From contig DUPV01000014.1 of assembly GCA_012838135.1 (NCBI GenBank), positions 1 to 44,641 on the forward strand: a stretch of DNA of 44,641 nt, given 5' to 3'. A program made the translations under genes and the position numbers. Of this stretch, positions 24,931 through 33,045 are shown piece by piece. Below the pieces are notes generated by a model, which was not told the DNA's origin, searched no databases, and was given only the letters and a program-made list of their open reading frames with translations. Positions within the stretch are counted from its first letter, which is position 1. Each line of letters opens with the position of its first letter. The stretch is from Clostridiaceae bacterium (GTDB taxonomy: Bacteria > Bacillota > Clostridia > Saccharofermentanales > DTU023).

Positions 24931-26016
24931 ATGGCTAAACAATACAAATTTCGTTTAACTGAACAAGATTACGCTCGTTTTACTCAAATGTCGGAAATTG
25001 AAAACAAATATTATAGTGAAGGTTATCAAACTATCGCCGGTATTGATGAAGCAGGCAGAGGTCCTTTAGCGGGTCCGGTATTTTGTGCAGCGTGTATTCT
25101 GGATCCGCAGAAACCGCTTTACGGCTTGAACGATTCGAAAAAGTTAACCGCAAAAAGAAGAGAATATTTGTTCGAAGCAATTAAAGAGCAGGCTTTAGCA
25201 TATAAAATTGTTTCTGTTTCACTGGAAGATATTGAAAATAAAAACATTCTGGGTGCCACCAAAACCGGCATGATTAGAGCTGCCTTAGGTTTGGAATTAA
25301 AACCGGATTTGCTGTTAATTGATGCGGAACGTTTACAAGATGAGAGATTGCCTGCTCAGCGTAGTCTCAAACATGGAGATGCAGTTTCAAACAGCATTGC
25401 GGCAGCATCTATTCTGGCAAAGGTCAGTCGGGACAATTTTATGATTGCGATGGATGAAATTTATCCGGAATATCAATTTGCAAAGCATAAAGGTTATGCA
25501 ACAGCAGAGCATTATGCCGCAATTGAGCAACACGGAATTTGCGAATTACATCGTTTAAGTTTTTTGCATAAATTGTGTTTGGGTAAAACGAAACCGCAAG
25601 CAGACGATATTTACGATGGACAACAGAATAATCATAAATCAAATGTTCTTAAAACGAGTGAAATTTCAATAAATATAGGCTATTCATCCGAAAAGCAGGT
25701 AGCAAATAATTTGATTAATGCCGGCTATAAAGTCTTAGAGCAAAATTTTTGGCTGCGCCCATTTGGCGAAATTGACTTAATCTTACAAAAAGACAAGCGC
25801 TTATGTATTGTGGAAGTAAAGTCCAGAGAAAGTTCAGATTATGAAGACCAAGCAATGATCGCACTGGACGACAATAAGAAATGGCGTATTAAAAAACTGG
25901 CTGAATATTACGCAATATCTCGTAAGATAGATTTTTCTGAAATGATATTCCTCTTAGCAGCCTGTAAGCTCAATTCAAACAATCAAATCGAAAAAATCAA
26001 ATACTATAATTTTTAA
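24931..26016 (+). CDS. rnhB: Fusion protein: ribonuclease HII plus YraN (UPF0102) nuclease-like domain
   Basis: One 361-residue frame joins two proteins usually encoded side by side. Residues 1-220 are RNase HII, which cuts at single ribonucleotides in DNA. The active site is Asp39 and Glu40 (GIDEAGRGPLAGP), Asp131 (LLIDAERL) and Asp150 (KHGDAVSNS). Residues 221-248 are a polar linker. Residues 249-361 match YraN, a predicted restriction-endonuclease fold, with Glu254, Glu280/Asp282 (GEIDLI) and Glu295/Lys297 (VEVKSR) in the expected order. There is no stop or frameshift at the joint. The start lacks a strong Shine-Dalgarno (AAAAAAAG nearby). The gene follows rbgA, its normal neighbour. Confidence 0.93.
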   Translation: MAKQYKFRLTEQDYARFTQMSEIENKYYSEGYQTIAGIDEAGRGPLAGPVFCAACILDPQKPLYGLNDSKKLTAKRREYLFEAIKEQALAYKIVSVSLEDIENKNILGATKTGMIRAALGLELKPDLLLIDAERLQDERLPAQRSLKHGDAVSNSIAAASILAKVSRDNFMIAMDEIYPEYQFAKHKGYATAEHYAAIEQHGICELHRLSFLHKLCLGKTKPQADDIYDGQQNNHKSNVLKTSEISINIGYSSEKQVANNLINAGYKVLEQNFWLRPFGEIDLILQKDKRLCIVEVKSRESSDYEDQAMIALDDNKKWRIKKLAEYYAISRKIDFSEMIFLLAACKLNSNNQIEKIKYYNF

Positions 26017-26142
26017 TTTTCAGATAATCATTAATAAATTCACTGTAGAATAATTGCTGAAAATAATTCAGTAAAAACAAACATTACTTTACATAATTAT
26101 TACTTCCAATCAAGTTTATTATTTCAACTATTTCTGTTACGA

Positions 26143-26161
26143 TGTAATTACAAGTTTGTAA
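26143..26161. promoter_or_regulatory. Candidate operator for the GntR regulator
   Basis: A perfect 10-bp palindrome TGTAATTACA (26143-26152) overlaps a second inverted repeat TTACAA-GT-TTGTAA (26148-26161). Both lie immediately upstream of the putative -35 at 26163. Such symmetric TGT/ACA sites fit GntR-family autoregulation. Confidence 0.5.
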
Positions 26162-26162
26162 A

Positions 26163-26190
26163 TTGTGAATAAATACATTAATTTTATGAT
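26163..26190 (+). promoter_or_regulatory. Probable promoter of the gntR-desulfurase-thiI operon
   Basis: TTGTGA (26163-26168) and TATGAT (26185-26190) are separated by 16 bp, giving a start near 26197 and a leader of about 33 nt before the regulator gene. Confidence 0.45.
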
Positions 26191-26229
26191 AAGATGTAAC
26201 AACAACTAAGTTTTTCAAGGAGTTTTTGT

Positions 26230-26958
26230 ATGCGATTAGATAAACATAGCAGTATACCTTTATACGCACAATTAAGAGAACTGTTAGTTGAGCAGATTCA
26301 GGACGGACGATATAAACCGGGAGATAGAATTCCTTCTGAATTAACTTTATGTGAAGAACTCGATTTAAGTCGGCCTACAGTAAGACAGGCTATTGCAGAT
26401 TTAGTTGCTGATGGAATATTGGTAATTGAGAAGGGCAAAGGAACTTTTGTTGCGAAAGAACCTGAAAGATTTGTGATTGAACATTTTAATGCATTAACTT
26501 TTTCCTTTTTGAATTTTGATACATATGAAGGCGTGGGTTTAAAACCGATTAAACTGATGGAACCGGACACGGAATTAGATCGTATGTTTAAGTATCCGGC
26601 TGATAAACCACATCCCGGCTATTGGTTAGTAGAATGGCCACTCCAAGTGGATCATGAAATTTTGGGAATTTGTTCATCTTATATTCCGGTTCAAATTTTT
26701 CCCGAATTGGGACAAAGCATATCTGCCGGCAAAAGAATGGTTGATATTAAATCCAATAAATATGCTATGTTACCGCAAAAAGGCAGCTTAAATGTATTAG
26801 CTCGCCCTGCTAAAAACAAAGAAGCAAAAGCCTTGAACATTCCGCGGAGAACATTCATCTTGGCGATTGAAGGACCTTTATTTTCACGCAGCGGACACGT
26901 CTGCGAAGTTTTACGTGTAGCCTTACGTCCGGATTTAGTCCAATTAGAAATGAATTAA
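26230..26958 (+). CDS. GntR-family transcriptional regulator, HutC/UTRA type
   Basis: The 242-residue protein has an N-terminal GntR winged helix (residues 5-72; PLYAQLRELLVEQIQDGRYKPG, then the LSRPTVRQAIADLVADGIL recognition region and GKGTFVA). Its C-terminal half matches the UTRA ligand-binding fold seen in HutC-type regulators (EHFNALTFSFLNF, VCEVLRVALRPDLVQ). UTRA domains typically bind sugar phosphates, amino acids or similar metabolites; the ligand cannot be told from sequence. AAGGAG lies 7 nt before the ATG. The next gene starts 3 nt after the stop, so regulator, cysteine desulfurase and probably thiI form one unit. Confidence 0.9.
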   Translation: MRLDKHSSIPLYAQLRELLVEQIQDGRYKPGDRIPSELTLCEELDLSRPTVRQAIADLVADGILVIEKGKGTFVAKEPERFVIEHFNALTFSFLNFDTYEGVGLKPIKLMEPDTELDRMFKYPADKPHPGYWLVEWPLQVDHEILGICSSYIPVQIFPELGQSISAGKRMVDIKSNKYAMLPQKGSLNVLARPAKNKEAKALNIPRRTFILAIEGPLFSRSGHVCEVLRVALRPDLVQLEMN

Positions 26959-26961
26959 AAC

Positions 26962-28107
26962 ATGACTAATTATTTTGATCATACTGCTACAAGTTTTATT
27001 GAGCAGGATGTCATTGATTTTTTAGCAAAACAATTAACTGAAAACAATTATAATCCGGCTGCCCGTTATACATCAGGTATTAAGGCAGCCGCTTCAATTG
27101 CAAAATCTACTCAAACCATTGCTTCTTTTTTGGGTGCTAAATCGAATGAAGTGATTATTACTTCAGGTGCGACAGAATCAATCAATACGGCTTTGAAGGG
27201 CATTGTTTTCGCCCCGAATCCGAAACATAAAAGAATCTTGACTAGCCGAGGTGAACATCCTGCGACTGTTGAGACGCTGAAATTTATTGAACTCCGGCTG
27301 GACTATACAATTGATTATTGTTCTTTAAATAATAATGGCGAAGTGGATTTAGAAGAATTAGAGAGTTTGCTCCGACAGAATCAATATGATTTGTTAACAT
27401 TAATTCATGTAAATAATGTTTTGGGTAGTGTTAATCCGATTGCTCAAATTGTTAAAATGCGTAATCAATATCAGCCTGATTTGCCGATTCATCTTGATGC
27501 AGTTCAATCTCTTGGCAAAATACCTTTTAATTTTGAAACGCTAGGAATTGAGTTGGCTTCATTTTCTCTGCATAAACTTGGCGGTCCCAAGGGTATCGGC
27601 ATTTTACTTAAAAATAAAGCAACGCGGCTTGAACCCTTAATTCATGGCGGCGGACAACAGAATAATTTGCGTTCCGGTACGGAGAATCCGGCACTGGTTG
27701 CGACGATGGCATATGTAATTGAACGTATGCAAAAAAACTTCGGACAAAACAATCTGGCTGTTGCTGATCTCAAATTATTTTTGCTTGCACAATTGAAACA
27801 GGCGAAGATTAAACATCAGGTAATTTCTCCGGAGGATGCAGTACCGCACATTGTATCAATTGCTTTCCCTGAATTACGTGCCGAAACATTGCTTAATGTT
27901 TTAGCGAAAGAAGGTATGCAAGTGTCGATCGGCTCTGCCTGTTCAAGTAAAAAATCTGAACGCAATCAAGTCTTACAACAATTAAATTTGCCGCAAGGTC
28001 TCGACCAATATATTTTACGAATTAGTTTAGATAAGAGTAATTCTCAAACTGAAATTTGTGATTTAGTTAGAATTATCAAAACAGCCCTTGATAAATATGC
28101 GGTATAA
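26962..28107 (+). CDS. Cysteine desulfurase (class V aminotransferase, NifS/IscS type)
   Basis: This PLP enzyme takes sulfur from cysteine as a persulfide. The 381-residue protein has the cofactor lysine at about 205 (FSLHKLGGPKG) and the persulfide cysteine at about 327 (IGSACSSKKSE). TSGATESINTAL, HVNNVLGSVNPI and HLDAVQSLGKIPFNF are also present. Its place directly before thiI matches the dedicated NifZ-type desulfurase that passes sulfur to ThiI in Bacillus, rather than a general iron-sulfur cluster enzyme; iscU or sufU is not adjacent. There is no Shine-Dalgarno, and the start is 3 nt after the gntR stop, suggesting translational coupling. Confidence 0.93.
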   Translation: MTNYFDHTATSFIEQDVIDFLAKQLTENNYNPAARYTSGIKAAASIAKSTQTIASFLGAKSNEVIITSGATESINTALKGIVFAPNPKHKRILTSRGEHPATVETLKFIELRLDYTIDYCSLNNNGEVDLEELESLLRQNQYDLLTLIHVNNVLGSVNPIAQIVKMRNQYQPDLPIHLDAVQSLGKIPFNFETLGIELASFSLHKLGGPKGIGILLKNKATRLEPLIHGGGQQNNLRSGTENPALVATMAYVIERMQKNFGQNNLAVADLKLFLLAQLKQAKIKHQVISPEDAVPHIVSIAFPELRAETLLNVLAKEGMQVSIGSACSSKKSERNQVLQQLNLPQGLDQYILRISLDKSNSQTEICDLVRIIKTALDKYAV

Positions 28108-28179
28108 TCGGTAAACTATAGGCTGTTCATTTATTTATGTATATTTAAATATCTGGCTAATTTTAGTCGTGAAAGAGTG

Positions 28180-29373
28180 ATGAAAATAGATTATCAAGAG
28201 TTAATTTTAATTCGTTTGGGCGAGATTGCTCTCAAAGGCTTAAATAGACATAAATTTGAGACACGTTTAATTTCAAATTTGCGTTACCGTTTACGTGATT
28301 TGGGTAAATTTAAAATTTATCAGGAGCAATCGAGAGTATATATTGAAAAACGTCCGCAAGATGAGTTTGATTTTCCGACCGGGCAAATTCTTAAGCGAAT
28401 TAAAGATGTGTTCGGTTATGTTTCTGCCAGTCCGGTCAGACGATTTGCAAATGATAAAGATATTTTATTTGCTCAAGTTGAGACATATGTTGCCGAATTA
28501 TATGCTGATGGTGCTGCACATAGTTTCAAATTCGAAACTCGTCGCATCGACAAAGATTTTCCTTTGAATTCTTATCAATTAAATTGTGATTTAGGCGAAA
28601 AGGTATTAAATGCCTTTCCTGAACAAGCTACAGTTGATGTACATAATCCGGATTTTTTGTTGCAAATTGAAATACGTCAGGAAATATATTTATATCATGA
28701 AATTCAACCGGCCTATAGCGGATTACCTGTAGGTATCAGCGGAACCGGAATGTTGCTGCTTTCAGGCGGTATTGACAGTCCGGTTGCCGGTTTTCACATG
28801 GCATCGCGCGGTTTGCAATTAGAGGCGATTTATTTCCACACATTTCCTTACACCGGAGATCAGGCCAAACAAAAAGTGATTGACCTGGCAACCCGCTTAA
28901 GTGATTTTTCCGGCAGATTGCCTTTGCACATTGTTGATTTCACCGATATTCAATTGGAAATCAATCAAAAAGTACCGGGAGAAATGTTAACCGTAATCAT
29001 GCGCAGAATGATGATGCGGATAGCTGATCGTTTGGCGGAAAAAAATAAGATTAATTGTCTGATTACCGGAGAAAGTCTGGGACAAGTGGCAAGTCAAACA
29101 GTTGATGCCTTGAGATGTACGAATTCCGTGGTTGATCGACCGGTTTTCCGACCTTTAATCGGTATTGATAAAAATGATACAATCAAATTGGCACGTGAAA
29201 TTGATACTTATGAAACTTCAATTTTGCCGTATGAGGATTGTTGTACAATTTTTGTTGCAAAACATCCGAAAATCAATCCGAATCAGCTGGATTGCGAACA
29301 GGCGGAGCAAGATTTGGATATTGAGCTTTTAGTTGAACAAGGATTGAATAAAATAGAAACTATTGTGATTTAA
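28180..29373 (+). CDS. thiI: tRNA sulfurtransferase ThiI (tRNA 4-thiouridine synthase)
   Basis: ThiI adenylates U8 of tRNA and replaces its oxygen with sulfur to give 4-thiouridine. The protein has an N-terminal ferredoxin-like and THUMP region (about 1-165) and an ATP pyrophosphatase domain with the PP-loop SGGIDSPVAGF near residue 195. ITGESLGQVASQT and RPLIGIDK follow. It ends at about 397 residues without the C-terminal rhodanese domain of E. coli ThiI, so sulfur is presumably passed directly by the upstream desulfurase, as in Bacillus. GTG 28177 is a possible alternative start; ATG 28180 is preferred. Confidence 0.95.
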   Translation: MKIDYQELILIRLGEIALKGLNRHKFETRLISNLRYRLRDLGKFKIYQEQSRVYIEKRPQDEFDFPTGQILKRIKDVFGYVSASPVRRFANDKDILFAQVETYVAELYADGAAHSFKFETRRIDKDFPLNSYQLNCDLGEKVLNAFPEQATVDVHNPDFLLQIEIRQEIYLYHEIQPAYSGLPVGISGTGMLLLSGGIDSPVAGFHMASRGLQLEAIYFHTFPYTGDQAKQKVIDLATRLSDFSGRLPLHIVDFTDIQLEINQKVPGEMLTVIMRRMMMRIADRLAEKNKINCLITGESLGQVASQTVDALRCTNSVVDRPVFRPLIGIDKNDTIKLAREIDTYETSILPYEDCCTIFVAKHPKINPNQLDCEQAEQDLDIELLVEQGLNKIETIVI

Positions 29374-29401
29374 AAATTAAAATAAATTGGAGGAACATAA
29401 A

Positions 29402-30646
29402 ATGCCCTACGAAATCATCAAACAACAAGATCCGGAGCTGTACCAGGCTCTGAATGATGAATTGCAAAGACAGAAAGATCATTTGGAATTAATTGCTTCG
29501 GAAAATTTTGTCAGTGAAGCAGTATTAGCGGCTCAAGGTTCGGTCTTGACCAATAAATATGCAGAAGGTTATCCCAGACGTCGTTATTATGGCGGATGTG
29601 AATTTGTTGATGTTGCGGAAGATCTTGCGATTGCCAGGGCAAAAGAATTGTTCGGTGCAGAACATGTTAATGTCCAGCCTCATTCGGGTGCTCAGGCGAA
29701 TTCCGCGGTCTATTTCAAAATGTTAAATTACGGTGATAAGATTTTGGGCATGGATTTGGATCAGGGCGGTCACTTAACGCATGGTATGAAAATAAATTTC
29801 TCCGGCAAATATTTTGAAGCCCATGGTTATAAAGTTGATCCGGAAACTCATCAAATTGATTATGATGTGCTGCGTGAAACTGCTAAACAAGTTCAACCGA
29901 AATTGATTATTGCGGGAGCAAGTGCTTATCCGCGAAAGATAGATTTTGCCAAATTTCGGGAGATAGCAGATGAAGTCGGAGCTTTATTATTAGTGGACAT
30001 GGCTCATATTGCAGGTTTAGTTGCAGCAGGCTTGCATATGAGTCCGATACCTTACGCGGATTTTGTCACGACTACTACCCATAAAACATTGCGCGGTCCG
30101 CGCGGCGGATTAATTATGTGTAAAGAACAATATGCTAAACAAATTGATTCGGCAATTTTTCCCGGAACACAAGGTGGACCTTTAATGCATATCATTGCTG
30201 CAAAAGCAGTTGCTTTCGGCGAAGCTTTAAAACCTGAATTCAAAATCTATTCTCAACAGATTATTAATAATGCACAAGCCTTGGCAGGTGGTTTGAAATC
30301 ACGTCAAGTAAATCTGATTTCAGGCGGTACTGATAATCATTTGATTTTGGTAGATTTGCGTGGCACAGGTATTACCGGACGCGAATTGGAGAAACGTTTA
30401 GAATCGGTCAATATTACAACAAATAAAAATACAATTCCTTATGATACGGAAAAACCGACAATTACCAGTGGTCTTAGACTTGGCACACCGGCTTTGACGA
30501 CCAGAGGATTTGTCGAAAAGGATATGGCAGAAATTGCCGAATTGATTTCATTGGCAATCTTTGATTTTGATAATAATAAAGCGCAGATTTTATCCAGAGT
30601 GGCTGACTTATGTGAAAAATACCCACTTTACCCTAATTACAAATGA
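29402..30646 (+). CDS. glyA: Serine hydroxymethyltransferase
   Basis: GlyA converts serine and THF to glycine and 5,10-methylene-THF, the substrate of FolD. The 414-residue protein has the N-terminal [12 protein letters not shown], the [15 protein letters not shown] substrate loop, the PLP lysine at about 228 in [13 protein letters not shown], and the C-terminal [20 protein letters not shown] (29390-29394) lies 7 nt before ATG 29402; the TTG at 29387 overlaps that site and is rejected. It follows thiI after 28 nt and could be part of the same transcript. Confidence 0.97.
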   Translation: MPYEIIKQQDPELYQALNDELQRQKDHLELIASENFVSEAVLAAQGSVLTNKYAEGYPRRRYYGGCEFVDVAEDLAIARAKELFGAEHVNVQPHSGAQANSAVYFKMLNYGDKILGMDLDQGGHLTHGMKINFSGKYFEAHGYKVDPETHQIDYDVLRETAKQVQPKLIIAGASAYPRKIDFAKFREIADEVGALLLVDMAHIAGLVAAGLHMSPIPYADFVTTTTHKTLRGPRGGLIMCKEQYAKQIDSAIFPGTQGGPLMHIIAAKAVAFGEALKPEFKIYSQQIINNAQALAGGLKSRQVNLISGGTDNHLILVDLRGTGITGRELEKRLESVNITTNKNTIPYDTEKPTITSGLRLGTPALTTRGFVEKDMAEIAELISLAIFDFDNNKAQILSRVADLCEKYPLYPNYK

Positions 30647-30666
30647 TTATATGATCCGGATAGCTT

Positions 30667-30707
30667 GCAATTTACTTGCACAAAACAAACTTGTACAAGT
30701 AAATTGC
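30667..30707. repeat. 41-nt hairpin between glyA and rarA
   Basis: A perfect 12-bp outer stem (GCAATTTACTTG at 30667-30678, complement at 30696-30707), one mismatch and a 4-bp inner stem surround a 7-nt loop. No T tract follows on either strand. It may stabilise the glyA 3' end or be a regulatory site. Confidence 0.5.
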
Positions 30708-30766
30708 TGAACAAACTCAAATAAAGATATGTTAAGTATTTTTCGGTCTAAGTGTAGAAAAGACGT

Positions 30767-32074
30767 ATGGAAAAAACAAATTTTACACAGCAGAAAGAAC
30801 CTTTAGCTTATCGCATGGTTCCGCGCAATTTAGATGAATTTGTCGGTCAGGAACATATTTTAGCGAAAGGAAAAATGCTGCGTAGGATGATCGAGGCAGA
30901 TCGTCTGAGTTCAATAATTCTTTTCGGTCCGCCCGGTACAGGCAAAACCAGTTTGGCCAGAGTAATAGCCGCGACAACCGAAATCGGATTTAAACAACTC
31001 AATGCGGTTACTTCCGGTGTCAAAGACATCAAACAGGTGATCAGTGATACGCAAAATTTGATTTTGACTCCGCAAGGCAGAACAGTATTGTTTATCGATG
31101 AAATCCATCGTTTTAACAAAGCCCAGCAAGATGCTTTATTACCTCAAGTTGAAGACGGTACTCTGATCCTGATCGGTGCCACAACTGAAAATCCGTATTT
31201 TGAAGTTAATAAAGCATTGATTTCAAGATCGACCGTATTTCAACTCAAACCTCTAACCAAAGATAATATTGCCCAAATTGTAGAGCGGGCACTGACGGAT
31301 CGGATATATGGTTATGGCGCTTTGGATATTGCAATTGAATCCGAAGCAAGAGAATTTATCAATGATTTATCAAACGGTGATGCACGGATTGCTTTGAACG
31401 GTTTGGAGCTGGCGGTTTTGACTACCCATCCGGATCAAGAAGGGAGAATTGTCATAGATTTGCCGACCATTAAAGACTGTATGCAAAAGCGCAGTCCGGC
31501 TTTTGACAAAGGCGGAGAAGCTCATTATGACACGATCAGTGCTTTTATCAAATCAATGCGTGGCAGTGATCCTGATGCAACTTTGTTTTATCTGGCACGA
31601 GCTTTACATGGTGGTGAAGACATAGAATTTCTTGCGAGACGAATTGTGATTTGTGCTGCTGAGGATGTCGGCTTGGCAAATCCGCAAGTGCTTTCGATTG
31701 CTGTTGCCGCATATCAGGCAACCAGAATGATCGGTATGCCTGAAGCTAGAATTATTCTGGCTGAAGCTGCTGTTTTGGTGGCGACCTCACCGAAATCCAA
31801 TACGACTTACTTAGGAATTGATGCGGCTCTTTCTGATGTGAAAAATCGAAGAACCGGTGAGATTCCCTACCATTTGCGTAATGCGCCGATCGAAGAAATG
31901 CAAAAACTCGGTTATTCTCAAGGTTATAAATATGCACATGATTATCCGAATCATTATGTAAAAATGCAATTTTTGCCGGATGAAATTAAAGATCAAAAAT
32001 ATTATCAACCATCTGAACAAGGGTATGAAGCTAAAATCAAAAAATGGTTGGAGTTCTTAGATTCTCAGGATTAA
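30767..32074 (+). CDS. rarA: Replication-associated recombination protein RarA (MgsA), AAA+ ATPase
   Basis: RarA acts at stalled forks and DNA ends together with SSB. The 435-residue protein has the N-terminal PLAYRMVPRNLDEFVGQEHIL typical of the family, Walker A GPPGTGKTSLA (54-64), Walker B LFIDEIHRFNKAQQDALLP, sensor 1 GATTENPYF, and the clamp-loader-like C-terminal helical domain (KRSPAFDKGGEAHYDTISAFIKSMRGSDPDA in pieces, LARRIVICAAEDVG). The Shine-Dalgarno is weak (GAAAAG). Its stop lies only 16 nt from the end of the convergent minus-strand gene. Confidence 0.95.
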   Translation: MEKTNFTQQKEPLAYRMVPRNLDEFVGQEHILAKGKMLRRMIEADRLSSIILFGPPGTGKTSLARVIAATTEIGFKQLNAVTSGVKDIKQVISDTQNLILTPQGRTVLFIDEIHRFNKAQQDALLPQVEDGTLILIGATTENPYFEVNKALISRSTVFQLKPLTKDNIAQIVERALTDRIYGYGALDIAIESEAREFINDLSNGDARIALNGLELAVLTTHPDQEGRIVIDLPTIKDCMQKRSPAFDKGGEAHYDTISAFIKSMRGSDPDATLFYLARALHGGEDIEFLARRIVICAAEDVGLANPQVLSIAVAAYQATRMIGMPEARIILAEAAVLVATSPKSNTTYLGIDAALSDVKNRRTGEIPYHLRNAPIEEMQKLGYSQGYKYAHDYPNHYVKMQFLPDEIKDQKYYQPSEQGYEAKIKKWLEFLDSQD

Positions 32075-32090
32075 TATTGAGTAATAATAA

Positions 32091-32588
32091 TTAATCAGGG
32101 AATGGCAATTGAATGCGATTAACTAATAAGTTACAAATTAAACCAATGGCAATTCCGGCAAGAGTACCGGTGATGATTAATACCGGAAAATAAAATAAAA
32201 GTCCGGGTGTGTTAACAATAAAAACAGCAATCAAGATTTGACCTAAATTATGAGTAACTCCCCCTATAACACTAATTCCCATGATGGAGAAAGTATTCAT
32301 TCTTTTGAAAAGTAACATGAAAGCAATACTCATAAGTCCTCCCGTTATACTAAAGATAAATGAGAGAAAACTTCTGAATAAAATCGATAGTAAAAAGATA
32401 CGGATGCCGGAAATCAATAAAGCATCAGACGGTTTTAATTTAAAAATAGCAAACATTACAGGAATATTTGCCAATCCCAGTTTAATACCCGGTACGATAT
32501 ATATTTGCGGCAACAATGATTCCAAATAACTAAGTACCATAGAAATGGCGACGAGCATTGCAAGGAATGTAATACGTTTTGTTTTCAT
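32091..32588 (-). CDS. Gx transporter family membrane protein (heptaprenyl diphosphate synthase component I-like; EetB-like)
   Basis: About 165 residues, nearly all hydrophobic, with five or six membrane segments. The YIVPGIKLGLANIPVMFAIF and GGVTHNLGQILIAVF stretches match the family long labelled heptaprenyl diphosphate synthase subunit I but now treated as a small S-component-like transporter. The same family supplies EetB in flavin-based extracellular electron transfer loci. It starts at ATG 32588, 11 nt after the NusG-II gene stop; the TTG at 32603 overlaps that stop and is less likely. It is the second gene of a two-gene minus-strand unit. Confidence 0.85.
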   Translation of the reverse strand: MKTKRITFLAMLVAISMVLSYLESLLPQIYIVPGIKLGLANIPVMFAIFKLKPSDALLISGIRIFLLSILFRSFLSFIFSITGGLMSIAFMLLFKRMNTFSIMGISVIGGVTHNLGQILIAVFIVNTPGLLFYFPVLIITGTLAGIAIGLICNLLVNRIQLPFPD

Positions 32589-32599
32589 AATATACCCAT

Positions 32600-32980
32600 T
32601 CAATAACTGAACGAATCAAAAATTGGTTCCCCGTCAATAATGGTGATGACTAGTTGATGAGGTAAACAAATAATTGTTTCACCGGAATATTGTATCTTCG
32701 GATGCTTAACACAGATTTGATTTGCACAATTGGCACTTTCTATCCAAACTTTATTATCTTTGATCATCAATTGATTGTATTGACCATTGAATTCAATTGT
32801 CATAGCTGCATCTTGATTCAATGGTAAATTATAAATTTCTTGATTATTTTTAAGAACTGAAACGGTTCCACCTGCTTTTTTCATAGATTGAATGCAGAAA
32901 AATGAGACAGCAGCAATGATGAATAAAGATGTTATTAAAATGATGTCATTACGTTTTAACTTCACGAAAAAGGCACTCAT
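32600..32980 (-). CDS. NusG domain II-containing membrane-anchored protein (EetA-like)
   Basis: The protein of about 126 residues has one N-terminal membrane helix (IILITSLFIIAAVSFFCI) followed by an extracytoplasmic NusG-II beta domain. That domain carries two conserved cysteine segments, NCANQICVKHP and IICLPHQLVI, typical of the PF07009-type family. It is not a transcription factor. The family includes EetA, which sits with EetB and ApbE-like proteins in loci for flavin-based extracellular electron transfer. ATG 32980 is chosen over TTG 32986. The gene is divergent from apbE with about 65 nt between the starts. Confidence 0.85.
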   Translation of the reverse strand: MSAFFVKLKRNDIILITSLFIIAAVSFFCIQSMKKAGGTVSVLKNNQEIYNLPLNQDAAMTIEFNGQYNQLMIKDNKVWIESANCANQICVKHPKIQYSGETIICLPHQLVITIIDGEPIFDSFSY

Positions 32981-32987
32981 ATCCAAA

Positions 32988-33016
32988 TTTACTTAAAAAT
33001 ATTTTTGTATTATACT
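32988..33016 (+). promoter_or_regulatory. Probable apbE promoter
   Basis: TTTACT (32988-32993) and TATACT (33011-33016) are 17 bp apart, with a predicted start near 33023. The short divergent gap must also hold the promoter of the minus-strand pair, so the two transcripts may be co-regulated. Confidence 0.45.
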
Positions 33017-33045
33017 ATCATGCGATTTAAATGAAAAGGCAACTT

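Noticed and set aside
27157-27186. SGAT motif as a flavinylation target for ApbE
   Set aside because: It is TSGATES inside the cytoplasmic cysteine desulfurase, part of the PLP-binding region, and not in an exported FMN-bind domain.
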